Origin: Candidatus Zixiibacteriota bacterium | Lineage (GTDB): Bacteria > RBG-13-66-14 > B26-G2 > WVWN01 | Assembly: GCA_030613505.1 (NCBI GenBank) | Contig: JAUWLW010000065.1 | Span: 1-12,479 of the forward strand | Direction: 5' to 3' | DNA length: 12,479 bases | Shown here: positions 6,245-12,479 of the stretch, in pieces | Layout of the letters: every line of letters begins with the position of its first letter | Numbering within the stretch: the stretch's first letter is position 1 | Program-made: the position numbers and the translations under genes | The notes under the pieces: model-generated | Databases searched by the model: none | The model's input: only the letters and a program-made list of their open reading frames with translations | Told to the model about the DNA's origin: nothing

Positions 6245-8128
6245 TTACCCGGTATCGAGGTTAAAATTAACAGCCGTAGTATTTTCGTTTATTTCGAATT
6301 CCGTCCCTAAGGGGTCAATCGACGGAATTAATTTCATTCGCGCTTTATATCCCGTTGTAGTAGTCTCGTAGCTGATTAAATCTATTATACGCTTATATGC
6401 CTTCCACGGTATATCCGGGTGTTTTTTCAAAGTTTCTTCGTCGACAACCTCGCCGTTCGCGAAAGCCAAATTGATTCCATTAATTATTTCAAAGATAGCC
6501 TTTTTAATGTGTAGGCGGTAATCTATCTCTGAGGCTTCGGTCGCGGCGTCAAGGATTTCTAATAAGCCAGTATAATGGGCCGTTAGCTCATCCTCGTGAA
6601 CTTCCTCGGTTAGTAAATAATCCCTTTCGGCGGTGGACGATTTTTGTTTATCTCCTATTTTGATATCGTATGGGTTTCCTTTAAATGAAGGGAGGTAATG
6701 CTCGAGTTCCCCCCGTGCGAGGAAGTATACCCTTGTCGAATTAAATACGTCGATTATCGCTTCTAACTTCTTCGTGATGAAACCTAAATTCGTTTTCGTA
6801 TTAATTAGGTGCTTTTCGAGTTCTTCCCGAATGTTCCACAAAGCGATGAAAAACAAGGTCCTTCGTTTACGTTCGTTTTCCGTTTGGAAAAAGGCGTTAG
6901 CAAACGCGCCCAGGCCGCTCAACGCGGGTTCTTTGGTTTTTAGGTTCGTTTTTAATTCCTTTATGCACTCATCTACCTTATCCCAAAGCGGGCCGATAAA
7001 ATCGTTCGGCTTTACGCCTTGGCCCCTTTCGTTTATTGTGTTTAAAAACCTATCGTCACGCAAAACGTGTTTCTTTAAATTGCTTTCGATTAACGCGTCC
7101 AGGTCCGCGATAAATCGCGCGTCGATGCCCAACTTCCGGCAAATCCAGTAGAATGCGCCGAGTTCGTCTTTCCCTCCGACGTCGAGGAAGCAAACGCCGG
7201 CACCTCCCAACGGAACGCGCCTTTTTTCTTGTATAATTGTAAAAAGTTGCTGGTCGGTAGGGCCTTCTACGAAAACCGGCCTTTCCGAAAATAAAAATTG
7301 TTTTAAGTGCGCGTTTAGTTTGGGCAGTAAGGATTTAACCAAACGCTCTTCGCCAGGATAGAAATCATCGATATAGGTAGGCAGTTTTCCGTATCGGAAG
7401 ACGATACAATTTTTAAGGTCTTCGGTAGTGCGTAATTCAACCAAATAAGGCGAATGGGTACAAATGAAGAATTTTTTTGTTTTGTCAGTTCCTCCTCCGT
7501 TGTCTTGCGGTTCGGCTTTTTTCCTTATTTCTTGAAGCACAAAAGACTGTAGTTGGGGGTGGAGGTGTAGTTCAGGTTCGTCGATTATAAGGTAATCGCT
7601 CTCTTCATCGTAAATAAAAGCTAATAGCGTAATAATTTCCTTCAAGCCGTGGCATTCTTTGACCTTAAGGTCGTATTCTTTTAGGTTTTCAACTACTCGG
7701 ATAAACGGCCTGAGGTTGCCCGCGACCTCCCTTAATATTAAATTTTTCCCAAAAAACTCCGAAAGGACAGCTTCAATTTTAAAAAGTATATCCGGTTTGT
7801 TTTTAAGGTCGAGGTACGCGAAAGTCGATAACCCGTATTTTACCCCCTCAGATTTAATACGTTGGGCTTGAATGAAATTTAAACCCCTGTCGAAAGCCGA
7901 AGCACTATGGGAGCCGTAATTGGTTTTTTCGAAGCCAGCTAACCGTTCTGCGCTAAGATACGCGCAGCTTATTCCTTTTTTTTGTATTTCCCCGCGTAAA
8001 ATTTCCGCAAAAATAGTTTTCCCGGAAGCGTTGGGGCCAATGAGAAAATTTACGTTACCCCATTCTTTTCTTCCGAATTCGGCGTCGCCCCATAAGTCCG
8101 GGTACGAAATTTTAATATCTATTTCCAT
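6245..8128 (-). CDS. OLD/PARIS-like ATPase with TOPRIM nuclease domain
   Basis: The 627-residue protein has an N-terminal ABC/RecF-type ATPase domain: Walker A GPNASGKT (31-38), Walker B YLIIDEPELHLHP (179-191) and a switch histidine in THSPYLV (225). A TOPRIM domain follows: VEGPTD (287-292), DVGGK (316-320) and the acidic ADLD (341-344), which are the expected metal-binding positions. About 240 mostly helical residues follow without a recognised motif. This order fits OLD-family nucleases; a fused PARIS-type AriA-AriB protein is the main alternative. Both act in anti-phage defence. There is no adjacent UvrD helicase, so it is not a standard Gabija locus. It lies 199 bp after a restriction-modification gene. 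Its codons favour A/T (many ttt, aaa, tta) far more than its neighbours', suggesting transfer. AGGGAG lies 11 nt before the ATG. Confidence 0.85.
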   Translation of the reverse strand: MEIDIKISYPDLWGDAEFGRKEWGNVNFLIGPNASGKTIFAEILRGEIQKKGISCAYLSAERLAGFEKTNYGSHSASAFDRGLNFIQAQRIKSEGVKYGLSTFAYLDLKNKPDILFKIEAVLSEFFGKNLILREVAGNLRPFIRVVENLKEYDLKVKECHGLKEIITLLAFIYDEESDYLIIDEPELHLHPQLQSFVLQEIRKKAEPQDNGGGTDKTKKFFICTHSPYLVELRTTEDLKNCIVFRYGKLPTYIDDFYPGEERLVKSLLPKLNAHLKQFLFSERPVFVEGPTDQQLFTIIQEKRRVPLGGAGVCFLDVGGKDELGAFYWICRKLGIDARFIADLDALIESNLKKHVLRDDRFLNTINERGQGVKPNDFIGPLWDKVDECIKELKTNLKTKEPALSGLGAFANAFFQTENERKRRTLFFIALWNIREELEKHLINTKTNLGFITKKLEAIIDVFNSTRVYFLARGELEHYLPSFKGNPYDIKIGDKQKSSTAERDYLLTEEVHEDELTAHYTGLLEILDAATEASEIDYRLHIKKAIFEIINGINLAFANGEVVDEETLKKHPDIPWKAYKRIIDLISYETTTTGYKARMKLIPSIDPLGTEFEINENTTAVNFNLDTG

Positions 8129-8212
8129 ATTAATCCGGGCTCCCTTTGAAAACGGTTAAATTGTATATATAACCCCCGTCGCGGGGTAAATACCGTTCGT
8201 ACGATTAACGCG

Positions 8213-8317
8213 CTATAGCCCCATCATCTCCTTAAACGCCGGGTCGCACTCCTCGTTCATTATGCGGTCCGTTTCGGCGAGCGCGATTACGATGGCAACG
8301 TAGTCGCCCGGTACCAG
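8213..8317 (-). pseudogene. Orphan 34-codon coding scrap between the two defence genes
   Basis: The minus strand is open between a TAG at 8320-8318 and a TAG at 8215-8213. It encodes LVPGDYVAIVIALAETD, then RIMNEECDPAFKEMMGL, with the codon bias of the surrounding genes. It begins 10 bp after the stop of the restriction-modification gene, in a different frame, and has no start before an internal ATG at codon 20. It looks like the C-terminal end of a lost small gene, or a small gene broken by the upstream TAG. I do not recognise the family. Confidence 0.35.
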
Positions 8318-8327
8318 CTACTCCAGC

Positions 8328-11300
8328 TTACCAGCCCTTTTTCGGAAGCCCGTCTACGAAGCGGACCGTATCGACGCTAACCCGCGCCACCTGGCCCACC
8401 AGCCGGACGATGTACTCGGGGTCGTCCGAACGGTTCGGGTCGGACGTTATCTCGTGCGAATGTTTGTCGCGCTTTACGACGTACTGGTTCACGAGCCAAT
8501 CCAGCGCCGAGCGGTTCCCCAGCATATACTTATGCGCTTCCTTGGGGATGCCATTGAGGGTCAGCGCGTCGTTGACGCGGAGCGTCGTCTTGCCGGACCC
8601 CTGCCAGCGCATCTTATCCTCCACCCGGAACGACGCACGTTTGTCCGGCGCCCACGCGAACTCCATCTCTAACGGCTCAAGGTCCTCGTAGCCGACGTGC
8701 AGCGCCGCCAGCTCCGCGCCGGCCCGGGCGAACGCCCGGAAGTCGGGCGCCAGGGGTACGCGCGCCAAATCGCGCTTCAGGCACCCGGCGAAGTCCTTGC
8801 GGTATTTGGGATGGTGCAGCAGGCCATAGGCGTAGTGGAAGACGTCCCACTTCGTAATACTCTCGTCTTTATAATGCGAGCGAAAATGCTCGAGCGCCCA
8901 ATCGGTAACGTTCTCCCGCCTGTTCGTGCCGTCCTCGTCGTAGACGTAGAAGGGGAAGCATTGCGTATTATATATTACTTGGACTTCAGGGATTACGTTA
9001 GTCGCGATACAATAGAAAGATTTCTGCATCCCCAAGCCGCTCATACATATTACTAAGTTCTCGGACTCCTGCGCCGGCGTGGGGAGGAACGAGGGGAATA
9101 AATATACCTCTTCGTTCAATATCCGGTCGAAAAATAAAAAACGCTTATTAAAAGGCCGGTACAACGACAAACGTATTTTTTCTTTTTTGAATTCCGCGTA
9201 ATAGCCGCGTTTTAAATCCAGCTTCAAATCGCGGCTCCACTTAACCCGCGAGTAGTCTACGAAGTTATCTATGAAGCGCCGTAAATCTTCTTTTGCCGTG
9301 GGTTTTTCCGCCCTTTTATAACGGTCGACGTTAACGTTATAAGCCTCGATAAATTCTTTAACCCGTTCTTTTAGCCGCGTAGCGTCGTAGTCGTAAACGA
9401 CGGCGTCTCGGCACGTCGCCACGCCCCGCCCGTAAAGGCCGAATAGAACCCCTTCGGGTTTTACGCTTTCCCTCTTCGTTTCCTTCGTCCCGAGGGGTAC
9501 GAACGTATCGAACTCGTCGGCGCCGGCCGGCGTTAACCACGTATGCCTTGCGTCCGGCTTGAGCCGGCGCCATTTAACGGTGCTAACGTCGGCGAATGAA
9601 CACAGGTGCGCCGTCTTTTCGTGTTCTTTAAAGTAGTCATCCACCGCGTGGTAAAAGATCCGCGTTTTACCCGCCCCTTTTTTCTTTACCAAAACGGTTA
9701 TCCCTACGCCCACGCGTATCTTATCCAGGAAGATGTTCCCGCCCTCGCGGCGACGTCGTTCCCCAGACGTTCGGGCGTTACCCTTGAAGTCGAAGTGGTA
9801 TATTGCCGCGAAGTTGTCTTCGAGGTCTTTTCGGAAGCCGTCGAAGGCGATGCCGTCAAAGAAGCCGTTGTTGGAGACGAAGCACACGACGCCGTCGCGG
9901 CCGTCGAGGCGGTCCGTCGCCCACCGGAAAAACTTGACGTACACGTCGGCCAGGGCGTTTTTGTTCGTCGCGGTCGAGGCCGCGGCGTACGTCTCCCGGA
10001 CGCGTTTCTCTACGGCCGGGTAGCGGCGATTCTTGTTGTTATCGTTCTCGTTTAACTGTTTGGCGTTGTACGGCGGGTTCCCTATAACGACCGTTATCGG
10101 CGCCTCGAGCTGCCGCAGTACGCGCGCGGCGTTGGTCTCTGTCATATAGGCGAGCTTCTGCTGCGGTTCGTCCATAAGTCCCAGCGTGTCCACCAGGCAC
10201 ATCCCCTCGAACGGCTCGTAGCGGCCCGCCAGCTCGTAGTAGGCGTGTTCGACGTTCAGCGAGCATACGTAGTAGGGTAGCAGAAGCACTTCGTTGGCGA
10301 AGAGGCGGTGCCGGTAGAAGTCGTCGCGTTTCCGCGGGTCCACCCGCCGGAGGAGGTTGACGACGAAAGACCCGGTCCCGGCCGCGGGGTCGATAACGAC
10401 TACCTCCTCGTCGCCGAGCGCTTTGCCGAACTCGTCGGCCAGGACGCGCTCGACCGAGGCGCATATGAAGTCGACTAAGGGTTGCGGCGTATAGATTATG
10501 CCGTGCGTGTCGGCGATTTTTACCGAGTAACCCAGGAAGAACCGCTCGTACACCGTATCCAGGAACTTCTGCTTGGTCTCCCAGTCGGCGATGCCCTCGG
10601 CCGCGCCCTCGATGGCGACGTAAAAGCGGTCTAGCGACTTTAAATATTCGTGGCGGTTGAACGCCTGCGACACCAGCGCGTCGATTACCTTTTCGACTTC
10701 CGCGGCTATAACGTTGCGGCGGCGGAAGTCCTCGTGCGCGAATACGGTCCGCAATAGCCGCTCGGTGAGGAGATGCTGGATGAGCATCTCGTCCACGGCG
10801 TCGCGGCTCAGGTTGGGATTGAGGGAGTTTTTGCACAGCTCGAAGAAGCGCTCGAACGCCCGTTCGAAAGTCGGGTTGTCGCGGTGGGCTTCGGCGACCT
10901 TCTTTTGCAGGCCGGCGCCGAGGCGCGCGACGCTGCCCTTGAACTCCTCGACCGCTTTCTCGAAGTTCTCTATTTTGGGGAGGACGAACGAGTAAAAGTC
11001 GTCTAAAAGATTGCAGAGTTGCCGCGCGTCGCCTAAATCGTACCGCGCTGTCTTGGTGCCGCCTTGGTAGAGGACCGCTTCGCGCGTATCCTCGAAGATG
11101 ATGTTGTCGAGGGGGTAATGACGTTTTATCTTGGCGGCGACTTCGGCGTTCAGGTTGTCGTGGGGGTCTTTCGCTTCCCAGTGGCCGCGCGGTTGGTAAT
11201 AGTCGTCGAGCAGCGTACCGTCGGGTACGACGCGCCGGCCTTGCACCGTCTCCCCCCGCTCCGTCGCCCACGACCACCCCCGCGGCACGGTCGCCAGCAA

Positions 11301-11417
11301 CAAACGCTCGAACGCGCCGCGGAGATTGCCCTCGTTGTCGAGGCGCTGGTCCCGCAGCCGCTCGAGCGTTTCGTAGTAGTGCCTTACGGCGGCTTGCGAT
11401 GTTTTTACGGCCGACAT
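8328..11417 (-). CDS. Single-chain type ISP/IIG-like restriction-modification enzyme
   Basis: The 1,029-residue enzyme combines nuclease, methylase and target recognition in one chain. Near the N-terminus a PD-(D/E)XK, Mrr-like site is visible: PD at 65-66 and EAK at 81-83. A mostly helical connector spans about 130-300. The N6-adenine methylase follows: IYTPQPLVDFI (308-318), SAM-binding motif I DPAAGTGSF (343-351) and catalytic motif IV NPPY (447-450). Residues from about 560 to 1020 should contain target recognition, and the end (DPNR..DDPEYIVRLVGQV..VSVDTVRFV) is typical of type ISP enzymes. LlaBIII and LlaGI have about 1,570 residues with a helicase between nuclease and methylase. No helicase motifs are seen here, so this is a shorter, type IIG-like form. 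AGGA precedes the ATG by 12 nt. Base composition dips around residues 570-770. Confidence 0.9.
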   Translation of the reverse strand: MSAVKTSQAAVRHYYETLERLRDQRLDNEGNLRGAFERLLLATVPRGWSWATERGETVQGRRVVPDGTLLDDYYQPRGHWEAKDPHDNLNAEVAAKIKRHYPLDNIIFEDTREAVLYQGGTKTARYDLGDARQLCNLLDDFYSFVLPKIENFEKAVEEFKGSVARLGAGLQKKVAEAHRDNPTFERAFERFFELCKNSLNPNLSRDAVDEMLIQHLLTERLLRTVFAHEDFRRRNVIAAEVEKVIDALVSQAFNRHEYLKSLDRFYVAIEGAAEGIADWETKQKFLDTVYERFFLGYSVKIADTHGIIYTPQPLVDFICASVERVLADEFGKALGDEEVVVIDPAAGTGSFVVNLLRRVDPRKRDDFYRHRLFANEVLLLPYYVCSLNVEHAYYELAGRYEPFEGMCLVDTLGLMDEPQQKLAYMTETNAARVLRQLEAPITVVIGNPPYNAKQLNENDNNKNRRYPAVEKRVRETYAAASTATNKNALADVYVKFFRWATDRLDGRDGVVCFVSNNGFFDGIAFDGFRKDLEDNFAAIYHFDFKGNARTSGERRRREGGNIFLDKIRVGVGITVLVKKKGAGKTRIFYHAVDDYFKEHEKTAHLCSFADVSTVKWRRLKPDARHTWLTPAGADEFDTFVPLGTKETKRESVKPEGVLFGLYGRGVATCRDAVVYDYDATRLKERVKEFIEAYNVNVDRYKRAEKPTAKEDLRRFIDNFVDYSRVKWSRDLKLDLKRGYYAEFKKEKIRLSLYRPFNKRFLFFDRILNEEVYLFPSFLPTPAQESENLVICMSGLGMQKSFYCIATNVIPEVQVIYNTQCFPFYVYDEDGTNRRENVTDWALEHFRSHYKDESITKWDVFHYAYGLLHHPKYRKDFAGCLKRDLARVPLAPDFRAFARAGAELAALHVGYEDLEPLEMEFAWAPDKRASFRVEDKMRWQGSGKTTLRVNDALTLNGIPKEAHKYMLGNRSALDWLVNQYVVKRDKHSHEITSDPNRSDDPEYIVRLVGQVARVSVDTVRFVDGLPKKGW

Positions 11418-11484
11418 AACACTTTATTTCCTATTGCCCGAGCCACTCTTCGCTCCCAATGATTCTTCCGCATTAGCTAATTAA

Positions 11485-11513
11485 GTTATAACGGCTTACT
11501 TTCGGGTGAGCAA
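11485..11513 (-). promoter_or_regulatory. Promoter candidate for the restriction-modification gene
   Basis: On the minus strand TTGCTC (11513-11508), a 17-nt spacer and TATAAC (11490-11485) precede the gene by about 70 bp. The -10 matches consensus at five positions, the -35 at three. It starts directly after the palindromic terminator, a common arrangement at the border of transcription units. Confidence 0.45.
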
Positions 11514-11517
11514 AACA

Positions 11518-11539
11518 CCGCCCTAATCGATTAGGGCGG
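11518..11539. terminator. Perfect 22-bp palindrome, probable terminator
   Basis: The sequence CCGCCCTAATC and its exact reverse complement abut with no spacer, giving a perfect 22-bp palindrome. As minus-strand RNA it can fold with a small AT-rich loop and is followed by TGTTTTGC, a weak U-tract. It would insulate the restriction-modification gene from upstream transcription. A dimeric regulator's operator is an alternative, since it adjoins the promoter at 11485-11513. Confidence 0.55.
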
Positions 11540-12020
11540 CGAGAAGAATATATACGGATTATTTTCGGTCGTTGCGGCCATTACCTTGTCTCCCTTTGAG
11601 TACCCATAATATAAACAGCCCGGCGGTAAGTCAAGTGGGAATGAAGGTTACTTCCCGGGGAGCGGGGTTGGTTTAGAAAATAATCGTCCCATTTGAATGG
11701 TTCAACAGGCTCTCTTCGTGGTGGGCTTGTCGGAACGCGTTTGTTATGTGGTTCTGGAAACAGCGTGACACAGCTTTCGCCGCGCGCTACTGCGACGATT
11801 TCGCGGGCCACGTCGCGCAACATTTACGGAACCGTTTCGTCGTCTTTTTCGTCCGAAAGCTCTATCTCCTATGGACGCCCTTGAGAGGGTATCCACGGGG
11901 TTTCCTCTACTTTCAAAGTATCCAAGGGGTTTCCGCTAATGTGTAGAGCCGCTCTATACCCTCTAAGGGCGACGGTACGGTTTAAGGACATAGCCGCGGC
12001 GTCCCTCATCTTGATAGTCC
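11540..12020. other. Gene-poor region upstream of the defence block
   Basis: About 480 bp without a convincing gene. The minus-strand frame 11823-11581 (80 codons) starts immediately after a stop, lacks a ribosome site and has a proline- and arginine-rich, low-information product, so I do not call it a gene. The region holds the inverted-repeat structure at 11874-11973. Confidence 0.5.
11874..11973. repeat. About 100-bp element bounded by inverted repeats
   Basis: The left end, GACGCCCTTGAGAGGGTAT (11874-11892), and the reverse complement of the right end, GTCGCCCTTAGAGGGTAT (11956-11973), match except for one base and one gap. Between them lie an imperfect 17-bp direct repeat, GTATCCACGGGGTTTCC (11889-11905) and GTATCCAAGGGGTTTCC (11918-11934), and a TAGAG/CTCTA mini-hairpin (11944-11956). 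It could be a miniature transposable element, a relic of one, or a structured RNA. No target-site duplication is clear at its borders. Confidence 0.45.
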
Positions 12021-12479
12021 TTACTCAGCTTCGCCCTTTTCCGCTTTCATAGCTCTCCACGCCTCGACGAGCGCCCGCCCGGCGTCCGACGCCGTAGCCG
12101 TGGCCTCGACGACGGTTTCGGCCGGTGCGCCAACGTCACGGACGTAACTACGGCAAATGATACCGAAGATTTCCGCCGTCAACACGCTACCCAACTGCGA
12201 CTCAAGCCCCCGGAAGAACGCGCCGAAGTGTATACTGAACTCCGTTACCACGTCTTCGCGCGATATATACCCCTCGCGGCGTCGCCGCTCGCGGGTCTCG
12301 ATTAGCTTGCGGAGCCGTTCGATGTTTACGCTCATATAAACGCTCGCCCGGTAAATCAGCGCCGCGATGCGTTCGCCGCGCCGGAGCTTCCGCAGGAACG
12401 TCTTATGCTCGTCGGTTAGCCCTTCCTTCGTGTCGAACGTTTCCGGGTATTCCTCGGACGTTACGAGCGCAACGAGTTC
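12021..12479 (-). CDS. Unidentified small protein, partial at right window edge
   Basis: The reading frame is open from the window edge to the TAA at 12023-12021, giving 152 residues. An ATG at 12335 could begin a 104-residue protein, but the 48 codons upstream (ELVALVTSEEYPETFD..., KLRRGERIAALIYRASVY) are equally protein-like and no ribosome site precedes that ATG. I therefore treat the gene as extending beyond the window. The visible part is helical and charged, with RLRKLIETRERRRREGYISR, then EDVVTEFSIHFGAFFRGLES, then an acidic, alanine-rich end. The layout vaguely recalls small DNA-packaging (Nu1-like) phage proteins, but this is a weak impression and no function is assigned. It is followed by the gene-poor region before the defence block. 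Confidence 0.6.
   Translation of the reverse strand, partial: ELVALVTSEEYPETFDTKEGLTDEHKTFLRKLRRGERIAALIYRASVYMSVNIERLRKLIETRERRRREGYISREDVVTEFSIHFGAFFRGLESQLGSVLTAEIFGIICRSYVRDVGAPAETVVEATATASDAGRALVEAWRAMKAEKGEAE

Noticed and set aside
6245-8128. Gabija (GajA) assignment
   Set aside because: The ATPase-TOPRIM layout fits the wider family, but no UvrD-like GajB helicase is encoded on either side in this window.
8171-8188. CCCCG-CGA-CGGGG hairpin as a terminator after the restriction-modification gene
   Set aside because: The stem is only five pairs with a three-base loop and is followed by TTATATATA rather than a U-tract, so it is too weak to call.
10039-11277. A 412-codon open frame on the minus strand inside the restriction-modification gene
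   Set aside because: It is a shifted-frame shadow of the 1,029-residue enzyme: arginine-, proline- and alanine-rich, without any domain motif, while the overlapping frame has clear catalytic motifs.
11581-11823. An 80-codon minus-strand frame in the gene-poor region
   Set aside because: The ATG directly follows a stop codon, no Shine-Dalgarno precedes it, and the product is proline- and arginine-rich without recognisable features.

Overview
The window is bacterial, fairly GC-rich DNA in which every convincing gene lies on the minus strand, so transcription runs from high to low coordinates. Sec-type signal peptides, arrays of secreted NHL-repeat proteins and a BamE/SmpA-like periplasmic protein suggest a double-membraned, probably uncultured lineage. 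The sequence alone does not let me name the phylum.

Layout in transcription order. (1) 12479-12021: the 3' part of a small gene that runs off the right edge; it faintly resembles phage packaging proteins but is essentially unidentified. (2) 12020-11418: gene-poor DNA with a roughly 100-bp inverted-repeat structure, a perfect 22-bp palindrome that looks like a terminator, and a promoter candidate. (3) 11417-6245: a two-gene defence-like block. First comes a 1,029-residue single-chain restriction-modification enzyme of the type ISP/IIG kind (Mrr-like nuclease motif, N6-adenine methylase, ISP-type C-terminus). Then comes a 627-residue ABC/OLD-type ATPase joined to a TOPRIM nuclease domain. A 34-codon orphan coding scrap lies between them. 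The ATPase gene is visibly AT-richer than its surroundings, which suggests horizontal acquisition. (4) 6244-5595: about 600 bp without a recognisable gene. (5) 5594-5139: the BamE/SmpA-like exported protein. (6) 5110-1: an array of five paralogous genes for secreted six-bladed NHL beta-propellers. It is arranged as a pair (4826-3852, 3840-2875) and a set of three (2290-1313, 1300-350, 338 to the left edge). The last gene is interrupted by an in-frame stop.

The NHL genes within each group are 11-12 bp apart. At the junctions the stop codon of one gene is part of the Shine-Dalgarno sequence of the next, so each group looks like a translationally coupled operon. All four complete proteins end in the same tail, close to SLGRVKALFR. 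Upstream of each group lies a copy of the same ~187-bp non-coding sequence, and eroded traces of the NHL tail border it. The array therefore seems to have grown by segmental duplication and then decayed. Between the second spacer copy and its operon there is a consensus-like promoter and, about 130 bp further on, a strong intrinsic terminator. These define either a small RNA or a terminator-controlled leader.

The most promising system is the pairing of the restriction-modification enzyme with the ATPase-TOPRIM protein. In known defence systems, ATPase/TOPRIM proteins (OLD, Gabija, PARIS) respond to phage, and PARIS responds to phage anti-restriction proteins. A guardian role for the neighbouring restriction enzyme is therefore a reasonable, untested idea.
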